Shown: positions 25,319 through 34,818, counted from the first letter of the stretch. The stretch is 64,000 bases of DNA from Pseudomonas sp. NFR16 (GCF_900108875.1 NZ_FNYJ01000005.1:248001-312000), one strand, 5' to 3'. Notes: generated by a model not told the origin, from the letters alone. Made by a program: numbers and translations.

Positions 25319-25807
25319 ATGCGCACTCAGCATCAATCAAAGCGTGAACTCGACAAGATCGACCGCAACATCCTGCGCATCCTGCAAAGCGACGGCAGAA
25401 TCTCCTTTACCGAGCTGGGCGAGCGCGTGGGCCTGTCCACCACGCCATGCACTGAACGCGTCCGCAGGCTGGAGCGTGAGGGCATCATCATGGGCTACAA
25501 CGCCCGGCTCAATCCGCAGAACCTGAAGGCTAGCCTGTTGGTCTTCGTCGAGATCAGTCTGGATTACAAATCGGGCGACACCTTTGAGGAATTCCGCCGG
25601 GCGGTCCTGAAGCTCCCGCATGTGCTGGAATGCCACTTGGTGTCGGGAGATTTCGACTATCTGGTGAAAGCTCGAATTTCGGAGATGGCTTCATACCGCA
25701 AACTGCTGGGCGACATCCTGCTGAAGCTGCCGCACGTGCGTGAATCGAAGAGCTACATCGTGATGGAAGAAGTGAAAGAGAGCCTGAGCCTGCCAATCCC
25801 GGAGTGA
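25319..25807 (+). CDS. lrp: Lrp/AsnC-family regulator of the dad locus
   Basis: 162 residues from the ATG at 25319, preceded by AGGAGG; the longer frame from 25217 runs through the promoter region. The N-terminal helix-turn-helix (LDKIDRNILRILQSDGRISF, then TELGERVGLSTTPCTERVRRL) is followed by the RAM ligand-binding domain (VFVEISLDYK...CHLVSGDFDYLVKARI). The divergent position next to dadA marks it as the alanine-responsive activator of D-alanine catabolism (DadR/Lrp). Confidence 0.94.
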   Translation: MRTQHQSKRELDKIDRNILRILQSDGRISFTELGERVGLSTTPCTERVRRLEREGIIMGYNARLNPQNLKASLLVFVEISLDYKSGDTFEEFRRAVLKLPHVLECHLVSGDFDYLVKARISEMASYRKLLGDILLKLPHVRESKSYIVMEEVKESLSLPIPE

Positions 25808-25870
25808 CGGCCCCTGCGAACAACAGGATAGGCTCGCGCCCACAGAAAGGGCTGCTCCGCCTTCAATGCA

Positions 25871-26224
25871 TCAAACCAGGACCTGCCGCGTCGATGCGAT
25901 GAATTCATGCACCTGTTTCTCGACTCGCGGATGGATCAGCGTTTCCGGGCGGCGCCCATTGGGGCATGGCAGGCGTTCCGTGGTTCCGAACAGACGGCAG
26001 ATCAGCGGTCGCTCTTCGTAGACAGTGCATCCGTCGGGCCCCAGGTGAACGCAGTTCAACGCCTCAAGCGCAGCGTCCTGCTCTGCCCTTGTCTTACGCG
26101 GCAGTCGAGCCATTTCTTCAGACGACGTGGTCACTGGACCACAGCAATCGTGGCAGCCGGGCACGCATTCGAACGATGGAATCTGTCGCCGCAGATCGCG
26201 GATTTTCTGGCTGTTGCAGCCCAT
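25871..26224 (-). CDS. YkgJ-family cysteine cluster protein
   Basis: 117 residues from the ATG at 26224, which has AGGGA upstream; a GTG at 26266 would add 14 residues. It carries the family's Cys pattern (CVPGCHDCCGPV, CVHLGPDGCTVYEERPLICR), thought to bind Zn or an Fe-S cluster. Function is unknown. It converges with lrp and is divergent from the oxidase gene. Confidence 0.82.
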   Translation of the reverse strand: MGCNSQKIRDLRRQIPSFECVPGCHDCCGPVTTSSEEMARLPRKTRAEQDAALEALNCVHLGPDGCTVYEERPLICRLFGTTERLPCPNGRRPETLIHPRVEKQVHEFIASTRQVLV

Positions 26225-26365
26225 TGCGTGATTTTTCCCTGTGCTTGAGCCGTCATTGTGCCCCACTGTCGCCCAGCTCGACAGTCGCCGGCGTTCCTTG
26301 CCCCTCCAGCGCAGCGCGGCTACCCTCCGTAAAATTTTCCAAACAGTGCTCTCGGGATATCCAAC

Positions 26366-27676
26366 ATGAATGCTCGGCCTCCGCAGCCCGGCTCATCCAG
26401 CCACGTAGCGTCCTACTACGCCGCCAGCAGTCACATTCAACCTGCCTATCCGGTGCTTCTAGGCGAAGTCGTCGCCGATGTGTGCGTGGTAGGGGGCGGG
26501 TTTTCGGGGTTGAACACCGCCATCGAGTTGGCCGAGCGAGGGCTGAGCGTCGTGTTGCTCGAAGCGCGCACCATCGGCTGGGGCGCCAGCGGACGCAACG
26601 GTGGGCAGTTGATCCGCGGCGTCGGCCACCATGTCGAGCGCTTCCAGAACGTGATCGGCAGCGAAGGGGTTCGCGAACTCAAGCTGATGGGGCTTGAAGC
26701 GGTGGAAATCGTTCGTCAGCGCGTCGCTCGGCACCAGATCGATTGCGATCTGACATGGGGTTACTGCGACCTTGCTAACAAGCCCAGAGAATTCGACGGG
26801 TTTGCCGAAGATGCCCAGGAACTGCGGGGCCTGGGGTATCGCCATGAGCTGGAACTGATCGACGCCAAAGCACTTGGCAGCGTCATCGGCTCGAACAACT
26901 ATGCAGGCGCGATGCTGGACATGGGCTCGGGGCATTTACATCCATTGAACCTGGCCATTGGCGAAGCCGCCGTCGCGCAGTCTCTGGGGGTGCAGCTGTT
27001 TGAGCACTCAGCCGTGACGCGCCTGGAGTATGGCGCGCAGGTCAGGATTCACACGGCACAAGGTCTGGTCAGGGCGCAGACCCTGGTGCTGGGATGCAAC
27101 GCATATCTCAATGAGCTTGATCCCGATTTGAGCGGAAAAGTCTTGCCGGCCGGCAGTTACGTCATCGCCACCGAGCCGCTTGGAGAAGAGCTCGCCCGGC
27201 AACTGATCCCGCGCAACACTGCGATGTGCGACCAGCGAGTGGCGGTGGATTATTTCCGCCTTTCAGCGGACCGGCGGCTGCTGTTCGGCGGGGCCTGTCA
27301 CTATTCGGGGCGCGACCCGCAAGACATCGGCGCGTACATGCGGCCCAAGATGCTGAATGTGTTTCCGCAGCTCAGGGATGTGAAGATCGATTATCAATGG
27401 GGCGGAATGATCGGCATTGGCGCTAACCGCTTGCCGCAGATCGGGCGACTGCAGCGTCATCCGAATGTGTATTTCGCTCAGGCCTATTCCGGGCATGGGC
27501 TGAATGCCACGCATCTGGCGGGTAAATTGCTGGGTGAAGCCATCAGCGGCCAGCACAGCGGCGGCTTCGACCTGTTTGCCAAGGTCCCGCACATGACGTT
27601 CCCCGGCGGCAAGCATCTGCGCTCCCCGTTATTGGCCCTGGGAATGCTGTGGCACCGGATGAAAGAGCTGCTGTAA
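26366..27676 (+). CDS. FAD-dependent amine oxidoreductase (PuuB-like)
   Basis: 436-residue DAO-family flavoenzyme. The FAD-binding fold is CVVGGGFSGLNTAIELAERG, then ARTIGWGASGRNGGQLIRGV, which matches gamma-glutamylputrescine oxidase PuuB, and the C-terminus has QAYSGHGLNATHLAGKLLGE. The likely reaction is oxidation of gamma-glutamylated amines to aldehydes, which would feed the PuuC/KauB-like dehydrogenase at 32565. Related proteins act on other amines, so the substrate is uncertain. Confidence 0.85.
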   Translation: MNARPPQPGSSSHVASYYAASSHIQPAYPVLLGEVVADVCVVGGGFSGLNTAIELAERGLSVVLLEARTIGWGASGRNGGQLIRGVGHHVERFQNVIGSEGVRELKLMGLEAVEIVRQRVARHQIDCDLTWGYCDLANKPREFDGFAEDAQELRGLGYRHELELIDAKALGSVIGSNNYAGAMLDMGSGHLHPLNLAIGEAAVAQSLGVQLFEHSAVTRLEYGAQVRIHTAQGLVRAQTLVLGCNAYLNELDPDLSGKVLPAGSYVIATEPLGEELARQLIPRNTAMCDQRVAVDYFRLSADRRLLFGGACHYSGRDPQDIGAYMRPKMLNVFPQLRDVKIDYQWGGMIGIGANRLPQIGRLQRHPNVYFAQAYSGHGLNATHLAGKLLGEAISGQHSGGFDLFAKVPHMTFPGGKHLRSPLLALGMLWHRMKELL

Positions 27677-27809
27677 TCCCGGCTCATCCGTGAGAACGAA
27701 TGCCTTTACGACACTACGTCGGACATGGACCTGCATCGTTGCGGACAGTCGTTCACGAGTGCATTCGCTCTCACAAGAACTGCAATTCACGCTGAAAAAC
27801 TCATTGGTA

Positions 27810-28043
27810 TTACTCCCTCCAGAACGGCTTGAGCCCTTCCTGGCGCGCCTGCTCGTAGCTCAGACCGATGTCCTTGAGCTGGTCGGCGCTCAGGTTCAAC
27901 AATGCTTGCCGCGTCCTGCGGCGATGTTGGTACAACCCCCAGAGTCCCAGCCCGCGGGGGGCGTTAGTCTTGACCACGTCTTCCTGGCCGCGTTGAAGTT
28001 CGCCTGCATACAGACTTAACCGAACATCGCTTATACCGCTCAT
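27810..28043 (-). CDS. DUF1127 small protein
   Basis: 77 residues from the ATG at 28043 (MSGISDVRLSLYAGELQRGQ). The C-terminal segment RRTRQALLNLSADQLKDIGL, then SYEQARQEGLKPFWRE, is the DUF1127/YjiS motif. Small DUF1127 proteins in other bacteria bind RNA or affect phosphate and carbon physiology; nothing specific is known here. It is divergent from the MocR regulator. Confidence 0.82.
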   Translation of the reverse strand: MSGISDVRLSLYAGELQRGQEDVVKTNAPRGLGLWGLYQHRRRTRQALLNLSADQLKDIGLSYEQARQEGLKPFWRE

Positions 28044-28221
28044 TTCCAGACACCTCATCATGGGTTTCGTGTGATTCCATGATGCGTCTGTACTCAAAAC
28101 CATTACAGATCCAAAGAATTCCAATTTTTTGCATACAGATTCCGCACAGTGGCGCCTGAATGCTGTATTTTCGCCCTATCTGTGTTGGTCAGCCCCCCAG
28201 ACTGAATCCTTGGAGTACGCC

Positions 28222-29649
28222 ATGACCCTTTACGTCAATCTTGCCGAACTGCTGGGCACTCGTATTGAGAACGGCTTTTACCGGCCGGGCGATCGACTGC
28301 CCTCGGTTCGCGCCCTGAGCCTTGAACACGGGGTCAGCCTGAGCACCGTGCAGCAGGCGTATCGGTTATTGGAAGACAACGGCCTGGCGTCGCCACGTCC
28401 GAAATCGGGATACTTCGTGCCAGCCGGACGCACCACGCCGGCGCTGCCCGCTGTCGGACGTCCCGCGCAGCGCCCTGTGGATATCTCGCAGTGGGAACAG
28501 GTGCTTGAGCTGGCGGAAGCCATTCCCAGCCCTGACGTCGTGCAACTGGCGCGCGGCATGCCGGACATCACCAGCCCGACGTTGCGTCCCTTGACACAGG
28601 CACTGGGCAAGATCAGCCGCCGCATGGACATGCCGGGCCTGTATTACGACAACATTCATGGCACTCAATGCCTGCGCGAACAGATCGCCCGGCTGCTGCT
28701 GGACTCAGGCACCAACATCGATCCCGAAGATTTGGTCATCACGACCGGCGCTCAAGAGGCGCTCGCCGTGAGCATCCGTTCTATCTGTCAGCCGGGCGAT
28801 ATCGTGGCAGTGGATTCCCCGAGCTTTCATGGCGCCATGCAAGCGCTTAAGGGCTTCGGCATGAAAGCCCTGGAAATCCCGACAGACCCCATTACCGGCA
28901 TCAGCCTGGACGCGCTGGAGCTGGCACTCGAACAGTGGCCCATCAAAGCCATACAGCTGACGCCCAACTGCAATAACCCGCTGGGCTACATTATGCCGGA
29001 GGAGCGCAAGCGCGCGTTGCTGACTCTGGCGCAGCGCTTTGATGTGGCAATCATCGAAGACGACGTGTACGGCGACATGGCCTACACCTATCCGCGCCCG
29101 CGCACGATCAAATCCTTCGACGAAGACGGCCGCGTCCTGCTGTGCAGCTCGTTTTCGAAAACCCTGGCGCCCGGCCTGCGCGTCGGCTGGGTAGCGCCGG
29201 GCCGTTATCTGGATCGCGTGCTGCACATGAAATACATCAGCACCGGCTCCACCGCGACTCAACCGCAGCTCGCGATCGCGGAGTTTCTTCAGGCCGGGCA
29301 TTACGAGCCGCACATGCGCCGCATGCGCGGGCAATATCAGCGCAGCCGGGACGTCATGACCGATTGGGTGACGCGCTATTTTCCCGAAGGCACTCGGGTC
29401 AGCCGGCCACAGGGCGGCTTCATGCTCTGGGTCGAACTGCCGGAAGATTTTGACTCGCTGAAGCTCAACCGCGCCTTGCAAGGTCAGGGAGTCCAGATCG
29501 CGGTCGGCAGCATCTTTTCCGCGTCGGGCAAATACCGGAACTGCCTGCGCATGAACTTCGCAGCCAAGCCGACAGCCCGAATCGAAGACGCGGTTCGCAA
29601 AGTCGGCGCAGCGGCAAAACAACTGCTGGCACACGCCGATTCCGCCTGA
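28222..29649 (+). CDS. MocR/PdxR-type regulator (GntR helix-turn-helix fused to aminotransferase)
   Basis: 475 residues from the ATG at 28222 (TGGAGTACGCC upstream); the longer frame from 28129 lacks family support. The winged helix at about 1-75 (NGFYRPGDRLPSVRALSLEH, then GVSLSTVQQAYRLLEDNGLA) is fused to a fold-type I aminotransferase domain. The PLP lysine is in SSFSKTLAPGLRVGW and the substrate contacts are in LTPNCNNPLGY. Members control amino acid, polyamine or vitamin B6 genes. The neighbouring DUF1127 and phospholipase-like genes are not obvious targets. Confidence 0.9.
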   Translation: MTLYVNLAELLGTRIENGFYRPGDRLPSVRALSLEHGVSLSTVQQAYRLLEDNGLASPRPKSGYFVPAGRTTPALPAVGRPAQRPVDISQWEQVLELAEAIPSPDVVQLARGMPDITSPTLRPLTQALGKISRRMDMPGLYYDNIHGTQCLREQIARLLLDSGTNIDPEDLVITTGAQEALAVSIRSICQPGDIVAVDSPSFHGAMQALKGFGMKALEIPTDPITGISLDALELALEQWPIKAIQLTPNCNNPLGYIMPEERKRALLTLAQRFDVAIIEDDVYGDMAYTYPRPRTIKSFDEDGRVLLCSSFSKTLAPGLRVGWVAPGRYLDRVLHMKYISTGSTATQPQLAIAEFLQAGHYEPHMRRMRGQYQRSRDVMTDWVTRYFPEGTRVSRPQGGFMLWVELPEDFDSLKLNRALQGQGVQIAVGSIFSASGKYRNCLRMNFAAKPTARIEDAVRKVGAAAKQLLAHADSA

Positions 29650-29699
29650 CATAACCTTTTGCAGAATGTGCGGTCATATCGCCATGGTTTGACTTCCGG

Positions 29700-31286
29700 A
29701 TGACTGCGTTGACGAATAAATGGGCGCTGCCCTTCCTTCTGGCATTAGCCCTTTGCGTTGGCGGCTGCGCGCATGCGCCCGTTGCGGACAAACCGAGCCA
29801 GGCGCTGCCCTCGGCGCAGTCGTCGTTCGGCCGCTCGATCATGGCCCAGGCGGCACCACACGACGGCCGCTCGGGTTTTCGCCTGCTGCCCAACAGCACC
29901 GAAGCGTTCATGGCTCGGGCCGAACTGATCCGCAATGCCAAAACCAGCCTCGATTTGCAGTACTACATCGTGCATGACGGGCTCAGCACCCGCGCGCTGA
30001 TCGATGAATTGCTGCAGGCCGCCGATCGCGGCGTTCGCGTGCGCATTCTGCTGGACGACACCACCAGTGACGGCCTGGATGAAGTCATCGCCACCCTTGC
30101 TGCACACCCGAACATTCAGATCCGCCTGTTCAATCCCCTCAATCTGGGTCGCAGCACTGGCGCGACGCGCAGCCTGGGGCGGCTGTTCAATCTGTCGCAA
30201 CAGCATCGACGCATGCACAACAAGCTTTGGCTGGCAGACAGCGCAGTGGCCATCGTCGGCGGGCGGAATCTGGGCGACGAGTACTTCGACGCCGAGCCGA
30301 ATCTGAACTTCACCGACATCGACATGCTCAGCGTTGGCCCGGTTGCCGAGCAGTTGAGCCACAGCTTCGATCAGTACTGGAACAGCACGCTGAGCAAGCC
30401 CATCGATGATTTCATGTACTGGACGCCGGACGCCAAAGACCTGGCCGAAGCCCGCCAGCGGCTGACCCATTCGCTCAACGAGGCGCATGTAGAAAAGAAG
30501 GATTTGTACGAGCGACTGATGGCCTACAAGACCCAGCCGCGCATGAAAACATGGCTCAACGAGCTGATCTGGGCGCACAACCAGGCGCTGTGGGACGCTC
30601 CCACGAAAGTGCTGTCTCGCGGTGAGCCGGACCCGCATCTGCTGCTCACCACCCAACTGAGCCCTGATCTGCTGAACGTGCACCAGGAATTGATGATGAT
30701 TTCGGCGTACTTCGTGCCGGGCCCGCAAGGTCTCACTTACCTGACCGGCCTGTCCGACAAGGGCGTGTCGGTAAGCTTGTTGACCAACTCTCTGGAGGCC
30801 ACGGACGTGCCTGCGGTGCATGGCGGTTATGCGCCTTATCGCAAGGCGCTGCTCGAGCACGGAGTGAAGTTGTTCGAGCTGCGGCGTCAGCCGGGTGATC
30901 CAAGCAATCGAGGCAGCGGCCCGGCATTCCTGCGCACCCGGACACTCAAGGGCGGCTCCGAATCGAGCCTGCACAGCAAGGCGATGATCTTTGATCGCCA
31001 GAAAACCTTCGTTGGCTCATTCAACTTCGACCCCCGCTCGGTGCTCTGGAACACCGAAGTGGGGGTGCTGGTGGACAGTCCGGAATTGACCGAATACCTG
31101 CGCGAGTTGGCCTTGCAGGGTATGGCGCCGGCCATCAGTTATCAGGCGCGACTGGAGAACGACAGAGTCGTCTGGGTGACCGAGGACAACGGCAAGATAC
31201 ACACGCTGTACAAAGAGCCGGGCGACTGGTGGCGACGCTTGAACGCCTGGTTCAGCAGCGCGGTAGGTCTGGAAAGAATGCTCTAG
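29700..31286 (+). CDS. Phospholipase D-like lipoprotein (ClsC-type cardiolipin synthase family)
   Basis: 528 residues with a lipoprotein signal (LALALCVGGC, modified Cys23), so anchored in the cell envelope. Two HKD motifs are intact: HNKLWLAD at 173-180, followed by VGGRNLGDEYF, and HSKAMIFD from about 425, followed by VGSFNFDPRS. This pattern matches ClsC-like phosphatidyltransferases that make cardiolipin from phosphatidylethanolamine and phosphatidylglycerol. Its stop overlaps the convergent MFS gene end by a few bases. Confidence 0.87.
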   Translation: MTALTNKWALPFLLALALCVGGCAHAPVADKPSQALPSAQSSFGRSIMAQAAPHDGRSGFRLLPNSTEAFMARAELIRNAKTSLDLQYYIVHDGLSTRALIDELLQAADRGVRVRILLDDTTSDGLDEVIATLAAHPNIQIRLFNPLNLGRSTGATRSLGRLFNLSQQHRRMHNKLWLADSAVAIVGGRNLGDEYFDAEPNLNFTDIDMLSVGPVAEQLSHSFDQYWNSTLSKPIDDFMYWTPDAKDLAEARQRLTHSLNEAHVEKKDLYERLMAYKTQPRMKTWLNELIWAHNQALWDAPTKVLSRGEPDPHLLLTTQLSPDLLNVHQELMMISAYFVPGPQGLTYLTGLSDKGVSVSLLTNSLEATDVPAVHGGYAPYRKALLEHGVKLFELRRQPGDPSNRGSGPAFLRTRTLKGGSESSLHSKAMIFDRQKTFVGSFNFDPRSVLWNTEVGVLVDSPELTEYLRELALQGMAPAISYQARLENDRVVWVTEDNGKIHTLYKEPGDWWRRLNAWFSSAVGLERML

Positions 31287-32428
31287 ACGGCCACGGGCTG
31301 CGCACCGAACGCGCGCTCACGGCGCGACAATAACACCAGGCCAAAAGCACCGGCCGCCATCAAAAGCGGCAGCGCCTGACCGCTCACCCATTGGCTTCCC
31401 GCCCCGGCCGCCAGCGGCCCCAGCAGGCATCCGATGCCCCACAGCTGAGCGACGTGGGCATTGGCGCGTACCAGCGCGTCGTCGCGGTAACGCTCCCCGA
31501 TGAGGATCAACGACAAGGTAAACAGCCCGCCCGCACTGGCACCGAACAGCACCCACAACGGCCAGATCAGGATCGTGTCGACCAGCAGCGGAATGACCAG
31601 GCTCGACAACATCAGCAACAGAGCGCAGCCAGAGAACAGGCGACGTCTGGACATTCTGTCTGCCAGCGCGCCGATCGGCAGCTGTAATAGCGCGTCACCC
31701 ACCACAACCGTACTGACCATCGCCAGCGCAATTTCCGGCGTGAAACCCTGCTGCAGGCAATACACCGGAAGTAGGGTGAGAATCATCGCTTCAAACCCTG
31801 CAAATAGCGCAATTGCCCACGCGATTGCCGGAAGCCCGCGACAGAACCCGCCCAAATCCCGAAGCGAGACGTGGCTGGCCTCCGCACTCGGCGCGCCGGA
31901 TCTGCCCAGCAGAAGAAACGGCGAAATCGCCAGTAACGCCGCACCCACCCAGAAGCCGTAATCGGCCTCGGTACCGATCACGCCCAACAGCAAAGGCCCG
32001 CCCAGTTGGCTGAGTGCATAGCTGCTGCCGTAGAGCGCAACCAGCTTGCCGCGCAGACGCTCGATGACCAGTTGATTGATCCAGCTCTCACCGAGAATGA
32101 ACACCATCGTCAGAATCACGCCCAGCATCAGCCGCAGGACCAGCCAGACCCAGTAATCGGGCAGCAACGCGAGCAAACCGACCGAAACGGAACCGCCCCA
32201 CAAGCACAAGCGCATCAGGTTTGCCGTGCCGAGCATCGAGGCCAGCCGGTTGGCGAGGCTTGCACCCAGCAGCACGCCGATTGCCGGCATCGCCGCCATG
32301 ACGCCGATGGGGAACGCGCCGTAGCCCCAGGCTTCCAGCCGCAGCGAGACCAGCGGCATGCTGACGCCCAGCGCCAGGCCGACGCTCAAGACCGACGCCA
32401 GCACGGCGAAATAGCTTCCCCAACGCAT
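31283..32428 (-). CDS. Major facilitator superfamily transporter (YcaD-like)
   Basis: 381 residues from the ATG at 32428 (MRWGSYFAVLASVLSVGLAL), which has AGGAG seven bases upstream; a TTG at 32449 would add seven residues. It has about 12 membrane segments and the MFS loops between helices 2-3 and 8-9 (GALADRMSRRRLFSG). It most resembles the YcaD/YfkF-like drug or metabolite exporters. Substrate is unknown. Confidence 0.87.
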   Translation of the reverse strand: MRWGSYFAVLASVLSVGLALGVSMPLVSLRLEAWGYGAFPIGVMAAMPAIGVLLGASLANRLASMLGTANLMRLCLWGGSVSVGLLALLPDYWVWLVLRLMLGVILTMVFILGESWINQLVIERLRGKLVALYGSSYALSQLGGPLLLGVIGTEADYGFWVGAALLAISPFLLLGRSGAPSAEASHVSLRDLGGFCRGLPAIAWAIALFAGFEAMILTLLPVYCLQQGFTPEIALAMVSTVVVGDALLQLPIGALADRMSRRRLFSGCALLLMLSSLVIPLLVDTILIWPLWVLFGASAGGLFTLSLILIGERYRDDALVRANAHVAQLWGIGCLLGPLAAGAGSQWVSGQALPLLMAAGAFGLVLLSRRERAFGAQPVAV

Positions 32429-32460
32429 TACCACGCTCCTGTGGCTCAAAGGCTTGAGAC

Positions 32461-32492
32461 AAAACAGCCGGGCTCTTCGAAAACCCGGCTGT
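32461..32492 (-). terminator. Rho-independent terminator of the aldehyde dehydrogenase gene
   Basis: Arms ACAGCCGGG (32464-32472) and CCCGGCTGT (32484-32492), a perfect 9-base stem. In the minus direction it is followed by TTTT, 73 bases after the aldehyde dehydrogenase stop. Confidence 0.7.
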
Positions 32493-32564
32493 CTGATGCA
32501 GCTGAAGTGCTTGAGTCGAGTTCCAGGGTCTGACCCGGCTATGGCCGGGCGATGCCCTGCGGAC

Positions 32565-34058
32565 TTACAACTTGATCCAGGTCGCTTTCAGCTCGGTGTA
32601 CTTGTCGAACGCGTGCAGCGACTTGTCGCGACCGTTGCCCGACTGCTTGAAGCCGCCGAACGGCGCAGTCATGTCACCGCCGTCATACTGGTTGACCCAC
32701 ACGCTGCCGGCTCGCAGGGCCTTCGCCGTCAGATGCGCCTTGGACAGATCCGCCGTCCAGACCGCAGCCGCCAGGCCGTACGGCGTATCGTTGGCTATCT
32801 GCACCGCTTCTTCAGCGGTATCGAACGTCAGCACCGAAAGCACCGGGCCGAAAATCTCTTCCTGAGCGATTTTCATGGCGTTGGTCACGCCGTCGAAAAT
32901 CGTCGGCTCGACATACGTGCCGCCGGTTTCCTGCAGAATGCGCTTGCCGCCCACGACCAGCTTGGCGCCATCGCTGTGACCGGCCTCGATGTAGGACAAC
33001 ACCGTATTCATCTGCTGCGTGTCGACCAGCGCGCCCACATTGGTAGCCGGATCCAGCGGGTTCCCGGGCTTCCACGCCTTCAGTGCTTCGACCACCATCG
33101 GCAGGAATGTGTCCTTGATCGAGCGCTCGACCAACAGACGCGAACCGGCCGTGCACACTTCGCCCTGGTTGAAGGCGATGGCACTGGCGGCGGACTCGGC
33201 GGCCGCTTGCAGATCCGGTGCATCCGCAAAGACGATATTCGGGCTCTTGCCGCCCGCTTCCAGCCAGACGCGTTTCATGTTCGATTCGCCCGCGTAGACC
33301 AGCAGCTGCTTGGCGATTTTGGTGGAGCCGGTGAACACGGCGGTGTCGACGTCCATGTGCAGCGCCAAGGCCTTGCCAACGGTGTGGCCGTAACCTGGCA
33401 AAACGTTCAGCACGCCTGCCGGGATACCGGCCTCGATGGCCAATTGAGCGACGCGGATGGCTGTCAGCGGGGATTTTTCCGAAGGTTTGAGAATCACGGA
33501 ATTGCCGCTGGACAGCGCCGGGCCCAGCTTCCAGGAAGCCATCAGCAGCGGGAAGTTCCAGGGCACGATGGCCGCGACGACGCCAATCGGTTCGCGAGTC
33601 ACCAAGCCCAGTTGGTCGTGTGGGGTCGCAGCGACTTCGTCATACAGTTTGTCGATGGCTTCACCGCTCCAGCTCAACGCTTGCGCGGAGCCCGGGATGT
33701 CGATGCCGTAGGAGTCACTGATTGGCTTGCCCATGTCGAGGGTTTCGAGCAGCGCCAGTTCTTCGATATTTTCTCTGATCAACGCGGCGAAGCGAATCAT
33801 CGCCGCCTTGCGCTTGACGGGCGCCAGACGCGACCAGACGCCTGAATTGAAGGTAGCGCGAGCGTTTTCGACCGCGCGTTGCGCATCGGCGGCATCGCAG
33901 CTGGCAACATGGGCGAGGAAGCGGCCATCGACCGGGCTGATGCAGTCGAACGTGGCGCCGGAAGCGGCGGCGGTGTATTCACCGTTGATAAAAGCGCGAC
34001 CTTCGATCTTCAAATCCTGGGCGCGTTTTTCCCAGTCAGCATGAGTCAGGGTGGTCAT
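32565..34058 (-). CDS. NAD(P)+-dependent aldehyde dehydrogenase (PuuC/KauB-like)
   Basis: 497 residues from the ATG at 34058, preceded by AGGAGG; the longer frame from 34154 is unsupported. The general base Glu267 (VWLEAGGKSPNIV) and nucleophile Cys302 (FNQGEVCTAGSRLLVE) are in place, as is the Rossmann FTGSTKIAK. The sequence is close to gamma-glutamyl-gamma-aminobutyraldehyde dehydrogenase PuuC and 4-guanidinobutyraldehyde dehydrogenase KauB, which act in polyamine and arginine catabolism. It is divergent from a cupin gene, with a symmetric palindrome halfway between them. Confidence 0.92.
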   Translation of the reverse strand: MTTLTHADWEKRAQDLKIEGRAFINGEYTAAASGATFDCISPVDGRFLAHVASCDAADAQRAVENARATFNSGVWSRLAPVKRKAAMIRFAALIRENIEELALLETLDMGKPISDSYGIDIPGSAQALSWSGEAIDKLYDEVAATPHDQLGLVTREPIGVVAAIVPWNFPLLMASWKLGPALSSGNSVILKPSEKSPLTAIRVAQLAIEAGIPAGVLNVLPGYGHTVGKALALHMDVDTAVFTGSTKIAKQLLVYAGESNMKRVWLEAGGKSPNIVFADAPDLQAAAESAASAIAFNQGEVCTAGSRLLVERSIKDTFLPMVVEALKAWKPGNPLDPATNVGALVDTQQMNTVLSYIEAGHSDGAKLVVGGKRILQETGGTYVEPTIFDGVTNAMKIAQEEIFGPVLSVLTFDTAEEAVQIANDTPYGLAAAVWTADLSKAHLTAKALRAGSVWVNQYDGGDMTAPFGGFKQSGNGRDKSLHAFDKYTELKATWIKL

Positions 34059-34184
34059 GAAATGTCCTCCTCTTATGAAATGGGGCCCGCCCTGGCGCGC
34101 GTGACGACTGCGACAGAACGCCGTCCGAAGCACGACGGACTCGGCCAAAGGCATTCGTCACCCTAAACCAGCACACCGGTAATT

Positions 34185-34198
34185 TCCAATATATTGGA
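34185..34198. promoter_or_regulatory. Perfect 14-base palindrome between aldehyde dehydrogenase and cupin genes
   Basis: TCCAATATATTGGA is fully self-complementary. Its centre lies the same distance (about 133 bases) from the two divergent start codons at 34058 and 34325. Candidate operator for a shared regulator; the regulator is unknown. Confidence 0.5.
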
Positions 34199-34324
34199 CA
34201 AAAACGGGTAAAACGGCGCGAGATCGTGCATTTTATTCAACAGCCCGAGAAACCAGCGTCGGCACTCTCCGCGCCGATTTCCGTCTAACGAAATCTCGCA
34301 TCGTCTATCCAGGAGCCATGGGAC

Positions 34325-34687
34325 ATGAGCATCGAAAGCATCGTCGATTTCAGCGAAGCCACCACGCCAGCGGAGCGTTTCAAGCCCGCCCACGAGAAGA
34401 TCCTGAAAGGTGACCCTGGACAAACGATCTACAACCATTACAACAGCCCGTGCGGGCAGATGAATGCGGGCGTCTGGGAAGGTGAAATCGGACAGTGGAC
34501 GGTCAACTACACCGAACACGAATATTGCGAAATCGTTCAGGGCGTTTCGGTGCTGCGTGACGAGGCCGGAGGTGCGAAGACTCTGCGCGCTGGCGACCGT
34601 TTTGTGATTCCGGCCGGATTCAAGGGCACCTGGGAAGTGCTGGAGCCGTGCCGCAAGATTTATGTGGTGTTCGAACAGAAGGCATGA
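34325..34687 (+). CDS. Cupin-domain protein (DUF861/cupin_3 type)
   Basis: 120 residues forming a single small cupin barrel (GVWEGEIGQWTVNYTEHEYC, then EIVQGVSVLRDEAG...GDRFVIPAGFKGTWEV). This is the (S)-ureidoglycine aminohydrolase-like cupin_3 family, often found next to amine catabolic genes. It is divergently arranged with the aldehyde dehydrogenase. Enzymatic role is not known. Confidence 0.85.
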   Translation: MSIESIVDFSEATTPAERFKPAHEKILKGDPGQTIYNHYNSPCGQMNAGVWEGEIGQWTVNYTEHEYCEIVQGVSVLRDEAGGAKTLRAGDRFVIPAGFKGTWEVLEPCRKIYVVFEQKA

Positions 34688-34770
34688 AGCGAGCTTTCAC
34701 TGCGGAGCATGCGTGTCGCGATTGCGCGTTGACCCAGACAGCGCCATCGCAACGCGAAAACATCGCCCAC

Positions 34771-34799
34771 AAAAAAGCCCGCATCACTGCGGGCTTTTT
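34771..34799. terminator. Bidirectional terminator between cupin gene and rpmG
   Basis: GCCCGC (34777-34782) and GCGGGC (34789-34794) with a 6-base loop, flanked by A6 on the left and T5 on the right. It can end both the plus-strand cupin transcript and the minus-strand rpmB-rpmG transcript. Confidence 0.85.
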
Positions 34800-34818
34800 C
34801 GTAAGAGGCGAAAATCAA

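Noticed and set aside
32454..33845. 463-codon open frame on the plus strand
   Set aside because: Antisense shadow of the aldehyde dehydrogenase gene.
34155..34324. Small RNA gene in the aldehyde dehydrogenase/cupin gap
   Set aside because: No promoter-terminator pair could be recognised; only the palindrome is clear.
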